NCBI RefSeq assembly: GCF_001417775.1
Contig: NZ_BBZJ01000018.1
Coordinates: 1-64,000 of the forward strand
From: Streptomyces sp. TP-A0356
GTDB lineage: Bacteria > Actinomycetota > Actinomycetes > Streptomycetales > Streptomycetaceae
Direction: 5' to 3'
Length of the DNA stretch: 64,000 nt
Below the pieces are notes generated by a model that did no database searches, was not told where the DNA came from, and saw only the letters and a program-made list of their open reading frames with translations. A program made the translations under genes and the position numbers. Positions 25,873 through 36,085 of the stretch are shown in pieces (position 1 is the stretch's first letter; every line of letters starts with the position of its first letter).

Positions 25873-27456
25873 TCAGACGGCCTCTGCAACCGCCGGCTGC
25901 GCATCCGCGGCGTCCCCAGCCGCGCCCCCGGCCCGCTTGTCCGGCCCCGCGCCCCGCAGCGGAACCTCCTTCACGAACACCGCGGCCACCAGCGACGCCA
26001 CGGCCACCACCGCGCCGAGCAGGAACGCCGAGTGCGTACCCGACGACACCGCGTACTGATAGGCCTCACGGGCCGCAGCCGGCAGCTTCTCCAGGCTCTT
26101 CGCGTCCAGCTGCGCGGACTGCGCGGTGATCTTCGAGCCGAGCGAGCCCGCCCGCTCGGCCATCACGTGCTGCACCCGGTTGTTGAACAGCGCGCCCATG
26201 ATCGCGACACCGAAGGAGGAGCCGAGCGTCCGGGCCAGGGTGGTGGTCGAGGAGGCGACACCCATGTCCCTCATCTCGACGCTGTTCTGGGCCACCAGCA
26301 TGGTGATCTGCATCAGGCAGCCCATTCCGGCACCCAGGACGGCCATGTACACACCCGAGGTGAACCGGCTCGTCCCGGTGCCCATCTGCGCGAGCAGGAA
26401 CAGGCCCACGACCATCAGCACACTGCCGACCACCGGGAAGACCTTGTAGCGCCCGCTGTTGGTGGTGACCCGGCCGGCGATCATCGACACGACGAGCATC
26501 GCGCCGAGCATCGGCAGGAGCAGCAGCCCGGAGTTGGTCGCGGACGCACCCTGCACCGCCTGCTGGTACAGCGGCAGGAACAGCGTCGCACCGAACATCA
26601 CGAACCCGGTGATGAACCCGATCGCCGACATCAGCGAGAAGTTTCGGCTACGGAAGATGTGCATCGGCACGACCGGCTCGGCGGCCCTGGTCTGCCAGAA
26701 CACGAACCCGACGAGCGCGGCGACCCCGATCCCGATCAGCTCCATGATCCGCGCGGAGGTCCAGGCGTACTCGGTCCCGCCCCAGGTGGTGACCAGCACG
26801 ATCGAGGTGATGCCGACGGTCAGCAGCAGGGCGCCCGGGTAGTCGATACGCGCCTGGGAGCGCTTCTTCGGCAGGTGCAGGACGGCGCTGATCAGCGCCA
26901 GCGAGACGGCTCCGAGCGGCAGGTTGATGTAGAACGCCCAGCGCCAGCCCCAGTGGTCGGTGATGGTGCCGCCGACCAGCGGTCCGCCGATCATCGCGAG
27001 GGCCATGACAGCGGCCATCATGCCCTGGTACTTGCCCCGCTCCCGCGGCGGTATCAGATCCCCGATGATGGCCATGACGCCGACCATGAGACCACCGGCG
27101 CCCAGGCCCTGTACGGCACGGAAGCCGATGAGCTGGCCCATGTTCTGCGCCATGCCGCTGAGCGCCGATCCGACCAGGAAGATCACGATCGAGCTCATGA
27201 AGGCGCCCTTGCGCCCGTACATGTCGCCGAGCTTGCCCCACAGCGGGGTGGATGCCGCGGTCGCGAGGGTGTAGGCGGTCACCACCCACGAAAGGTGCTG
27301 GAGCCCGCCGAGCTCGCCCACGATCGTCGGCATCGCCGTGCCCACGATCATGTTGTCCAGCATCGCGAGCATCATCGTGATCATCAGGGCGAGCAGGACG
27401 ACCCGCACGCTCCGTGGTTGTTTCTCGCTACCGGCCGGCGCCTCGTGGTCCGCCAT
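25873..27456 (-). CDS. MFS multidrug efflux transporter, DHA2 (14-helix) family
   Basis: Proton-driven exporter of the EmrB/QacA type. 527 aa with 14 predicted membrane helices. Motif C-like and motif A blocks are visible: AMLDNMIVGTAMPTIVGEL (helix 1), GKLGDMYGRKGAF (loop 2-3 motif A) and GPLVGGTITDHWGWRW (after motif C). A polar Ala-rich tail follows. The start is ATG 27456 (MADHEA) with GGGGAG 8 nt upstream; GTG 27465 is less likely. It is divergent from a TetR gene across a large palindrome, the classic repressor-exporter arrangement. The substrate is unknown. Confidence 0.93.
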   Translation of the reverse strand: MADHEAPAGSEKQPRSVRVVLLALMITMMLAMLDNMIVGTAMPTIVGELGGLQHLSWVVTAYTLATAASTPLWGKLGDMYGRKGAFMSSIVIFLVGSALSGMAQNMGQLIGFRAVQGLGAGGLMVGVMAIIGDLIPPRERGKYQGMMAAVMALAMIGGPLVGGTITDHWGWRWAFYINLPLGAVSLALISAVLHLPKKRSQARIDYPGALLLTVGITSIVLVTTWGGTEYAWTSARIMELIGIGVAALVGFVFWQTRAAEPVVPMHIFRSRNFSLMSAIGFITGFVMFGATLFLPLYQQAVQGASATNSGLLLLPMLGAMLVVSMIAGRVTTNSGRYKVFPVVGSVLMVVGLFLLAQMGTGTSRFTSGVYMAVLGAGMGCLMQITMLVAQNSVEMRDMGVASSTTTLARTLGSSFGVAIMGALFNNRVQHVMAERAGSLGSKITAQSAQLDAKSLEKLPAAAREAYQYAVSSGTHSAFLLGAVVAVASLVAAVFVKEVPLRGAGPDKRAGGAAGDAADAQPAVAEAV

Positions 27457-27494
27457 GCTCCCCACTCCCCTAGGTACTGCGGGCCGCCCGGCTA

Positions 27495-27565
27495 CTTACT
27501 TGCCGACCGGCTAGTTGACTACACTGCGGGACGGTAGCCCGGTAACTAGCCGGGCGTCAAGTAAG
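27495..27565. promoter_or_regulatory. Divergent promoter/operator between MFS exporter and TetR
   Basis: A long interrupted palindrome: CTTACTTG (27495-27502) mirrors CAAGTAAG (27558-27565) and CCGGCTAGTT (27507-27516) mirrors AACTAGCCGG (27544-27553); 20 of 22 outer bases match. For the exporter, minus-strand TTGACG-18-TACCGT lies within the right arm. A TetR dimer, or two dimers, could cover both promoters. Confidence 0.7.
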
Positions 27566-27623
27566 TTTCCCGGGCCTGCCTGTTGGCCGGCACACAGGTC
27601 CGGGGAGCGCGAGGAGTACGAGG

Positions 27624-28232
27624 ATGGGCACCATGGACGGCACCAAGCGGCAGCGGCGCGGGGACACCCGCCAGCGCATCCAGGACGTGGCGCTCGGACT
27701 CTTCGCCGAGCAGGGGTACGAGAAGACCTCGCTGCGCGAGATCGCCGAGCGCCTGGACGTCACCAAGGCCGCGCTCTACTACCACTTCAAGACCAAGGAA
27801 GAGATCCTCGTCAGCATCTTCGAGGACCTGACCCGGCCCATGGACGAGCTGATCGAGTGGGGCAAGGCGCAACCGCACAGCCTGGAGACCAAGCAGGAGG
27901 TGCTGCGCCGCTACAGCGAGGCGCTGACGGGTGCGGCCCCGCTCTTCCAGTTCATGCAGGAGAACCAGGCGACGATCCGCGAACTGAGCATCGGCAACCA
28001 GTTCAAGGACCGCATGCTGGGGATGCGGGACATCATCAGGGACCCGGACGCGTCCCTGACCGACCAGGTCCGCTGCCTCAGCGCGCTGTTCACCATGCAC
28101 GCGGGGATGTTCGTCCTCCAGGAGGACGACGGCGACCCCGAGGACAAGCGCAAGGCGGTCCTGGAGGTCGCGATCGATCTGGTCACGCAGGCGCACGCGG
28201 GCACGCAGTCGGCGGACCCCCAGACGCCGTAG
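27624..28232 (+). CDS. TetR family repressor, likely of the divergent MFS exporter
   Basis: 202 aa. The DNA-binding domain runs from about 14 to 60: RIQDVALGLFAEQGYEKTSL, REIAERLDVTKAALYYHFKTKEE. The ligand domain is helical and has three Met/Phe-rich segments likely to line a drug pocket. The start is ATG 27624 with GAGGAGTACGAGG upstream; MDGTK at 27633 is an alternative. The divergent position over a 71-bp palindrome strongly suggests that it controls itself and the exporter. Confidence 0.92.
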   Translation: MGTMDGTKRQRRGDTRQRIQDVALGLFAEQGYEKTSLREIAERLDVTKAALYYHFKTKEEILVSIFEDLTRPMDELIEWGKAQPHSLETKQEVLRRYSEALTGAAPLFQFMQENQATIRELSIGNQFKDRMLGMRDIIRDPDASLTDQVRCLSALFTMHAGMFVLQEDDGDPEDKRKAVLEVAIDLVTQAHAGTQSADPQTP

Positions 28233-28469
28233 GGACGCCTCGGACCAGCCGGGTCCCTCACCGGCGCGGAGGTCATCCACGGCACTGCTTCGTGCACCAC
28301 CGGGGGTATTTCGCCGATACTCGACAGAAGCCCGGCGCCTTCTCCCGCCCCAAGGCGAATATCCCTTTTGCCCTTATTGGCTGTAGTGCTATCGCACCGG
28401 AATATCCCCGATTCACACCAAAGGCACTTCAGTTCGCCGAGCTGTGGGGCGCGGCGCATACGCCGTAAA
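28233..28469. other. Intergenic, unusually AT-rich
   Basis: About 240 nt between the TetR stop and the shared terminator. The part from 28300 to 28440 is much richer in A/T than its surroundings and contains GAATATCCC twice (28357-28365 and 28400-28408). Open frames on both strands are short and unsupported. It could hold a small RNA or be foreign or relict DNA. Confidence 0.4.
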
Positions 28470-28514
28470 GGAAAGGGGCTGCCCCGGGACCTGGTCCCGG
28501 GGCAGCCCCTTTCC
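28470..28514. terminator. Strong bidirectional terminator (45-nt palindrome)
   Basis: A perfect palindrome centred on T28492, with arms GGAAAGGGGCTGCCCCGGG and mirror. It ends in TTTCC on the plus strand and mirrors that on the minus strand. It lies between the convergent TetR and clpC genes. Confidence 0.85.
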
Positions 28515-28539
28515 ACTCAGTAGGCCGAGCGCCCTGCGC

Positions 28540-31065
<2,526 letters not shown>

Positions 31066-31495
31066 CGTTAATCGCTCCTCAGAGCGGTCAGGCAGTAAGG
31101 GGACGCTCCCCTCCCTGTCCTTCCGCAGCTTAGTCCCGCAAGCGGGGACCGCTCATTCCAACTGCCGACACCGTTCTTGGCCTCCTGACCCGGAACGCCG
31201 ACATCTGCTCCAACCCGATGGTGCGAGACGATGTTCCCGCAGGCCAGGCAGTTACCCCTGTCACCAGTACGCCGATGGCGAACGTGAGACGACCTTTCCC
31301 GCGTGACGCCCCCTCCCACTAGGGATGTCTTACCCGTCCGCACCGACACTCCATGCCGAGCGCACCGCTTCCCTCCGCTACGGGCGAACATCCTTGCGCC
31401 GCCGAACACCCCCGCACGCCCCCTCTTTCGGCACTGTACGCAATCGCACCGCCACTCAGCGTAACCCCGAACGGGCTTCCGCTGTTGCTCCTGGC
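31066..31495. other. Intergenic with clpC promoter region
   Basis: About 430 nt between divergent clpC and the SCO3374-family gene. It contains the ClgR-like box (31267-31283) and a minus-strand TAAGCT about 60 nt before clpC that could be a -10 element. The plus-strand frame extends back to 31325 but with Arg-rich low-complexity codons. Confidence 0.45.
31267..31283 (-). promoter_or_regulatory. ClgR-type operator upstream of clpC
   Basis: GTACGC-CGATG-GCGAAC, i.e. GTTCGC-N5-GCGTAC on the clpC strand. ClgR sites in Streptomyces and Corynebacterium have a GTTCGC-N5-GCG core, and ClgR is known to activate clp genes. I quote the consensus from memory. Confidence 0.6.
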
Positions 31496-32113
31496 ATGGT
31501 CCACACGGTGCCGCTCCCCCGATGGCCGCTCCATCCGGGCAGTGCGGTGCGTCGGTGGTACGAGGAGGAGCTGGGCTGGGCGACCGCGCCCGGAGAGCCG
31601 GTGCGGCTGGTCACGGGGCTGCGCTTCGACGTCCTGGACGTCCCCGCGGAGGCGGGCAGGCCCGCGCTGCGGCATGTGGGGCCGGCGGCCCCGGTCGCGC
31701 TGTGCGGGGAGCGGATGCGGCTGCTGGTGGCCGCGGGCAGCGCGGAGGAGCTGCCGGGACTGCTCGACTGGCTGGAGTGGGGCGCCCTGGACCTGGACCT
31801 CAGGGCGACCGGGGCGGGCGGGCACGTCGAGGCGCCGCTGCCGCCGGGGTGGGCGGCGGGTGTGCCGCCGGGGCCGGCCGACACCCCGGGATCGCGGCCG
31901 CTTCCCCTGAGCCGGACCGGTTCACAGGGGGCCGCCGTCTGGCTGCGGCCCCCCGAGCCGGGGTGCGAGGTCGAGCTTCTGCTGCCGACGCTGTCGGCCG
32001 TGCGGGGCGGCGAAGGCGCCCCCGATCTGGTACGGCTGGTCGACACGATGGCAACGCAGTGCCACCGGGTGCGGCTGCGGCGCGCGTGCGCTCAGGCGTT
32101 GGCCTTCTCGTAG
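31496..32113 (+). CDS. SCO3374-family protein, unknown function
   Basis: 205 aa from ATG 31496. It is conserved in Streptomyces and named by its S. coelicolor member. The opening HTVPLPRWPLHPGSAVRRWYEEELGW, the block LVTGLRFDVLDVPAEAG and LLDWLEWGALDLDL recall the N-terminal part of bifunctional primase/polymerase proteins, but no catalytic residues are recognisable. Pro/Gly-rich in the middle. The 3' end overlaps the 3' end of lsr2 by 22 nt on the opposite strand. Confidence 0.8.
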   Translation: MVHTVPLPRWPLHPGSAVRRWYEEELGWATAPGEPVRLVTGLRFDVLDVPAEAGRPALRHVGPAAPVALCGERMRLLVAAGSAEELPGLLDWLEWGALDLDLRATGAGGHVEAPLPPGWAAGVPPGPADTPGSRPLPLSRTGSQGAAVWLRPPEPGCEVELLLPTLSAVRGGEGAPDLVRLVDTMATQCHRVRLRRACAQALAFS

Positions 32114-32430
32114 GCCTCGCGGATGGACGCCGGAACGCGGCCACGGTCGTTGACCTCGTAACCGTTCTCCTTCGCCCAGGCACGGATCTGCGCGGTGTCC
32201 TGGGCGCCACCGGAAGCGGCGGCGCGAGCCTTGCCCCGCCCGCCCGCGGCACGGCCTCCGGTACGACGACCGCCCTTCACATAGGGGTCGAGAAGGCCAC
32301 GGAGCTTGTCCGCGTTGGCCGTCGTGAGGTCGATCTCGTACGTCTTGCCGTCCAGTGCGAACGTGACGGTCTCGTCCGCCTCGCCGCCGTCGAGGTCGTC
32401 GACAAGAAGGACCTGAACCTTCTGTGCCAC
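32092..32430 (-). CDS. lsr2: Nucleoid-associated silencer Lsr2
   Basis: H-NS-like protein that binds AT-rich DNA and silences foreign genes. 112 aa. The N-terminal beta/alpha oligomerisation domain starts at MAQKVQVLLVDDLDGGEADE; a basic Gly/Arg/Ala linker follows; and the C-terminal DNA-binding domain contains the AT-hook-like RGR in VNDRGRVPASIREAYEKA. Start GTG 32430 has AAAGGAAAT upstream. Its own promoter region is one of the most AT-rich spots in the window, which would allow self-silencing. Confidence 0.95.
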   Translation of the reverse strand: MAQKVQVLLVDDLDGGEADETVTFALDGKTYEIDLTTANADKLRGLLDPYVKGGRRTGGRAAGGRGKARAAASGGAQDTAQIRAWAKENGYEVNDRGRVPASIREAYEKANA

Positions 32431-32498
32431 CGGATTTCCTTTCATCGATAACTTCAGGGCCGAGGGCTGCGGCGCGTGCCGCATGTTTCGCGTCCCCT

Positions 32499-32527
32499 GT
32501 TATATGCAGTACTGCAGTACATCGGAA
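32499..32527 (-). promoter_or_regulatory. lsr2 promoter with palindromes in the spacer
   Basis: Minus-strand TTCCGA (complement of 32522-32527), 17 nt, then TATAAC (complement of 32499-32504), a near-consensus -10. The spacer is filled by overlapping perfect palindromes TGCAGTACTGCA (32505-32516) and GTACTGCAGTAC (32509-32520). This leaves a 5' leader of about 60 nt. Confidence 0.55.
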
Positions 32528-32683
32528 AGCAAACCGCTTTTGCCTGAAAAACACAAACCCCTCGACAGAGCCCGACGGGGGGCCGGGAGACCGGAAAGAT
32601 GCGCGTTTCGGACATAGGGAACCTGGGCACGGGTGTCCGGCCGTCAAGCAACACCCGAATAGTCACGGACGATCCCTTGGCGA

Positions 32684-33217
32684 TCACAGATGCAGAAGCA
32701 TCCGACTGTTGCCCAAGGTGTTCGGTTTCACTCGTTCGAGACCGAGGAACTCCGCCACGCCCTCGTCATAGGAACGCAACAGCTCGGCGTAGACATCGGC
32801 GTCGACGGGCGTCTCCCCGATCTCCACGAAGCCGTGCTTCCCGAAGAAGTCCACTTCGAAGGTCAGACAGAAAACGCGACGAACGCCGAGCCAGCGGGCG
32901 GTCTGCAGCAACTTCTCCAGCAACCGGTGCCCGACGCCGAGACCCCTGGCCCCGGGCATCACCGCGAGTGTGCGGACTTCCGCCAGGTCTTCCCACATGA
33001 CGTGCAGGGCGCCGCAGCCCACGACCTCGCCGCTGTCGTCACGTTCCGCCACCCAGAACTCCTGGATGTCCTCGTAAAGCGTGACCGTCGCTTTGTCGAG
33101 CAGGATGCCGCGCCGGACGTAGGCGTCGAGGAGGCGGCGCACCGCCGGCACATCGCTGGTTCGGGCCCGTCGGACGGTGATGGCTTTTGCGGTCGCTTCG
33201 GGGCGCTCTGCTGGCAT
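32684..33217 (-). CDS. GNAT acetyltransferase, probable N-acetylglutamate synthase type
   Basis: 177 aa. A single GNAT domain (about 14-160): acetyl-CoA loop in VMPGARGLGVGHRLLEKLL and the C-terminal FEVDFFGKHGFVEIGE typical of the short amino-acid N-acetyltransferases that serve as ArgA in mycobacteria and Streptomyces. If so, it makes N-acetylglutamate for arginine synthesis. It is not near other arg genes, so the assignment rests on sequence alone. Start ATG 33217: TAGCGT ends 6 nt upstream (leaderless). Confidence 0.85.
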   Translation of the reverse strand: MPAERPEATAKAITVRRARTSDVPAVRRLLDAYVRRGILLDKATVTLYEDIQEFWVAERDDSGEVVGCGALHVMWEDLAEVRTLAVMPGARGLGVGHRLLEKLLQTARWLGVRRVFCLTFEVDFFGKHGFVEIGETPVDADVYAELLRSYDEGVAEFLGLERVKPNTLGNSRMLLHL

Positions 33218-33226
33218 GAGCGGACG

Positions 33227-33814
33227 CTATCGCCCGGTGTCGTCCTCGGCGGAGGCGGGGTTCTTCTCCTCAAGCGTCTGCGCACGCTTCTTCCCCGGGT
33301 TCTCGCCTCTTCCCCTCTTCCCCGGGTTCTCGCCGGGCTTCTCGCCGCCGCCACCGGCCGGACGATCGGGGGACGCGGCGGATTCGGGGGATTCGGGGGA
33401 GACGGCATCCGCGGTGGCCGCCGTTTCGGCGCTTCCGGGCTCCTCGGCACTCACGGGACCTTGCACGATGCGTACGGCGTCCCGCAGTGCCTGCCGCTGT
33501 TCGTCGCTCATCATGCCGAAGAAGGCGACGAGTGCGGCGGCCGGGTTGTCGCTCTGCGACCAGGCGTCGTTCATCAGTGCGGCCGCGTAGGCGGCACGGG
33601 TGGAGACCGCCTCATATCGATAGGCCCGGCCTTCCGCCTCACGGCGGACCCAGCCCTTCTGATGGAGATTGTCCAAAACGGTCATCACCGTGGTGTACGC
33701 GATGGACCGTTCCTGCTGGAGGTCTTCCAGGACTTCTCGAACGGTCACCGGGCGGTTCCACTTCCACACCCGCGTCATGACCGCGTCTTCGAGTTCTCCC
33801 AATGGGCGAGGCAC
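33227..33814 (-). CDS. BlaI/MecI-family transcriptional repressor
   Basis: 195 aa. The winged helix covers about 1-75: LGELEDAVMTRVWKWNRPVT, IAYTTVMTVLDNLHQKGWV and REAEGRAYRYEA. A helical dimerisation part ends near 125 (MMSDEQRQALRDAVRIV). The last 70 residues are a low-complexity Pro/Gly/Lys/Glu tail, longer than usual and poorly conserved in kind. No BlaR-type protease or beta-lactamase gene is adjacent. Start GTG 33814 follows TATTGT by 7 nt (leaderless); ATG 33844 is the alternative. Confidence 0.88.
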   Translation of the reverse strand: MPRPLGELEDAVMTRVWKWNRPVTVREVLEDLQQERSIAYTTVMTVLDNLHQKGWVRREAEGRAYRYEAVSTRAAYAAALMNDAWSQSDNPAAALVAFFGMMSDEQRQALRDAVRIVQGPVSAEEPGSAETAATADAVSPESPESAASPDRPAGGGGEKPGENPGKRGRGENPGKKRAQTLEEKNPASAEDDTGR

Positions 33815-33965
33815 GCTCAGCACAATAGTGGGAGATGTCGACAATGGCCCGGCGGACGTGCGCTTACACGGCGAACGGCAACAAAAAGGGCGTACGACTC
33901 GAAAAGTGCATGAGTCGTACGCCGGGGTGGCGCGGGACGGCGCCGGGAGTGCGGGGAGCCGGGGG

Positions 33966-33981
33966 CCGGCCCGTGGGCCGG
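33966..33981 (-). terminator. Short hairpin after the small membrane protein gene
   Basis: CCGGCCC-GT-GGGCCGG, a 7-bp perfect stem immediately after the stop codon of the small membrane protein gene. The 2-nt loop would need to open, so the strength is uncertain. Confidence 0.4.
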
Positions 33982-33983
33982 GC

Positions 33984-34163
33984 TCAGGCCTCGGCGTCCC
34001 AGGCGCCCTGGCGGGCGGCCTCCGCGCGGGCGAGGGCCGCGTCGACGGCCGCGTCCTCCTTGGCCTTGTTGGCGCCGCCCTGGGTCTTCACGATCACCCT
34101 GATGAGCCCGACGAAGAACACGGCCATGACGACCGGGGGTACGAGCGCGGAGACGTAGTCCAT
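33984..34163 (-). CDS. Small conserved membrane protein (59 aa)
   Basis: MDYVSALVPPVVMAVFFVGL begins with a membrane helix (about 5-25); a basic turn IVKTQGG and an amphipathic Ala/Glu-rich helix (about 32-55) follow. This single-helix plus charged-tail layout is common among Streptomyces small proteins, but I know no function. Start ATG 34163: TACTCT ends 6 nt upstream, so the transcript is leaderless. The longer frame to 34319 reads through the MITE and is a shadow. Confidence 0.8.
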   Translation of the reverse strand: MDYVSALVPPVVMAVFFVGLIRVIVKTQGGANKAKEDAAVDAALARAEAARQGAWDAEA

Positions 34164-34257
34164 GTGTCCAGAGTAGCCAGGGCCTGTCCGATGGATCCCG
34201 GTCGGGTGGGCGTTACCGGATGGGACGGGTACGCCGGGTACGGCCCCGCCCGCCCGG

Positions 34258-34425
34258 CTAGTGCTGTGGCCGGAAAGGTTTGCCGGGAAGCTCGCGGCGT
34301 CCGGTGCGGTGCATCGCAAGGCGGAGCGTCGCCCGCGTACTGGATGTACTCGGGCGATGCGACAACGCGGCGAGGTGCCGTGCCGGGCGTCGCGAGCCGG
34401 TGAACCTTTCCGGTCGCAGCACTAG
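34258..34425 (-). mobile_element. 168-bp MITE-like palindromic element, copy 2
   Basis: The reverse complement of copy 1 (18582-18749) with no difference that I can find over all 168 bases, CTAG included. Read in the same direction as copy 1, it again begins at the TAG stop codon of the upstream gene (34424-34422). Identity at 16 kb distance means very recent movement or gene conversion. Confidence 0.85.
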
Positions 34426-35072
34426 CCGACGGCCAGCTGCCGATGCGCGTGGGGCGGGCCGGGTTTCCGTTTGGGCGGGAAGACCTCGCCGGGAGTCGGG
34501 ATGGGGCGCGAGGGGCGTGGCGTTCCCGGCTCGGGGCGCGGGGCGGGCTTCTCGGGCCTCTCGGCCGGCTTGTCGGGTTTGCGGGACGGCTTCTCCGCCT
34601 GCTCGTCCGCGGCCGCGCGGCCGCCCGGGAGCGCCGTGAGACGGGCACGGGAGACGGGGATCGAGACCCTGCGGGGGGTGCGGCAGGCGCGTGCGTCGCG
34701 TTCGGCGAGGGCGCCGCAGCGGTCGAGGAGGGCGGCGGCCGTGGGGGTGCCGCGCAGGGCGCGCAGGGCGGCGAGGTCGTCCGCGACCGGGCGGTAGCCG
34801 ACGCGCAGGCCGTCCGCAAGGAGAGTCAGATAGCCGGTGGCGGCGCCGGGGAGGGCGGCGCGGTAGCGGGCGAGGTCGGCCAGCAGAAAGGCCCTCAGTC
34901 GGGCGCCCTCGTGCACCGCCTCGTCCAGGGACGCGGCGAGGCGGAGGCAGTCCTGGACGTCCTCGGGGGAAGCGGCGTGGTGGTGGAGGGCGAGGGCGAG
35001 GGCGCGGCGGAGCACGCGCAGCTCCTCCGCGCCGAACGCCAGGCCGCCGCGGGATCCGTATGGCGTGGGCAT
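34422..35072 (-). CDS. Conserved hypothetical protein with helical domain and Pro/Lys tail
   Basis: 216 aa. Residues about 10-115 are helical and Ala/Leu-rich (GAEELRVLRRALALALHHHAAS, VQDCLRLAASLDEAVHEGA), of a type common in Streptomyces but without known role. Residues 150-216 are a disordered Pro/Glu/Lys/Arg tail (KPSRKPDKPAERPEKPAP). The TAG stop is part of the CTAG end of MITE copy 2. Start ATG 35072: TAGCGT ends 6 nt upstream (leaderless), within an inverted repeat. Confidence 0.8.
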   Translation of the reverse strand: MPTPYGSRGGLAFGAEELRVLRRALALALHHHAASPEDVQDCLRLAASLDEAVHEGARLRAFLLADLARYRAALPGAATGYLTLLADGLRVGYRPVADDLAALRALRGTPTAAALLDRCGALAERDARACRTPRRVSIPVSRARLTALPGGRAAADEQAEKPSRKPDKPAERPEKPAPRPEPGTPRPSRPIPTPGEVFPPKRKPGPPHAHRQLAVG

Positions 35073-35082
35073 GCGGTGACGC

Positions 35083-35115
35083 TACCGCTAATCGGACAAA
35101 ACCGGCATAGCGGTA
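35083..35115 (-). promoter_or_regulatory. Inverted repeat at the promoter of the Pro/Lys-tail gene
   Basis: TACCGCTA (35083-35090) and TAGCGGTA (35108-35115) are perfect 8-bp arms separated by 17 nt. The -10 TAGCGT (minus strand, complement of 35079-35084) touches the left arm. A possible operator. Confidence 0.4.
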
Positions 35116-35278
35116 ATGTCGTGTCGCTTGGGGTTCCCTCAGGTGGGGGCGGCCTGCGCCCTTTCGCCCATGTGGTTCCTGTCCGTGGGTGACCGCGGCT
35201 CGTTCGTGGCTCGTCGCGCCCACGCGGCGGAGCCGCGGGGCTGTCACAGACCCGCGCCCCTGCGGGGCGCTGATCCCC

Positions 35279-36076
35279 TCACATGCGTGAGACGTTCCGT
35301 TCGTAGACCAGGCGCAGACCGATCAGGGTCAGCCACGGCTCGTGTTCGTCGATCACCGTCGACTCGCCCAGGACCATCGGGGCCAGGCCGCCCGTGGCGA
35401 TGACCGTGACGTCGTCCGGGTCGTCCGCGAGCTCGCGGGCCATGCGGTTGACCACGCCGTCGACCTGCCCCGCGAAGCCGTACACGATGCCCGCCTGCAT
35501 CGCCTCGACCGTGTTCTTGCCGATCACCGCGCGCGGACGGGCCAGTTCGATCTTGCGGAGCTGGGCGCCGCGGACACCGAGGGCCTCCACCGAGATCTCG
35601 ATGCCGGGGGCGATGACACCGCCCGCGTACTCGCCGCGTGCCGAGACCGCGTCGAACGTCGTCGCCGTGCCGAAGTCCACGACGATCGCGGGGCCGCCGT
35701 AGAGCTCGACCGCCGCCACCGCGTTGATGATGCGGTCGGCGCCGACCTCCTTCGGGTTGTCCATCAGGATCGGGACGCCCGTCTTGATGCCGGGCTCCAC
35801 CAGGACCGCGGGGACGTCACCGTAGTACCGGCGGGTGACCTCGCGCAGCTCGTGCAGGACGGACGGGACCGTCGAGCAGATCGCGATGCCGTCGATGCCG
35901 TCGCCCAGTTCCTCGCCGAGGAGCGGGTGCATGCCCATCAGGCCATGGAGGACCACCGCCAGTTCGTCCGCCGTGCGGCGGGCGTCCGTGGAGATGCGCC
36001 AGTGCTCGACGATGTCCTCGCCGTCGAACAGGCCGAGGACGGTGTGCGTGTTGCCTACGTCGATGGTCAGCAGCAT
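35279..36076 (-). CDS. coaX: Type III pantothenate kinase
   Basis: First committed step of CoA synthesis: phosphorylates pantothenate. 265 aa. ASKHA fold with the P-loop-like DVGNTHTVLGLF (6-17), the family motif VLVEPGIKTG, and DFGTATTFDA plus GGVIAPGIEIS carrying catalytic Asp and Gly. Type III enzymes are insensitive to CoA feedback. It is the last gene of the panG-like/panC/nadB/nadC/coaX run, 9 nt after nadC. Confidence 0.95.
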   Translation of the reverse strand: MLLTIDVGNTHTVLGLFDGEDIVEHWRISTDARRTADELAVVLHGLMGMHPLLGEELGDGIDGIAICSTVPSVLHELREVTRRYYGDVPAVLVEPGIKTGVPILMDNPKEVGADRIINAVAAVELYGGPAIVVDFGTATTFDAVSARGEYAGGVIAPGIEISVEALGVRGAQLRKIELARPRAVIGKNTVEAMQAGIVYGFAGQVDGVVNRMARELADDPDDVTVIATGGLAPMVLGESTVIDEHEPWLTLIGLRLVYERNVSRM

Positions 36077-36085
36077 GGGCCCTAC

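Noticed and set aside
26032..27537. 501-codon plus-strand frame opposite the MFS gene
   Set aside because: His/Arg/Asp-rich low-complexity translation typical of the antisense of a high-GC gene; the minus-strand frame is a clear 14-helix transporter.
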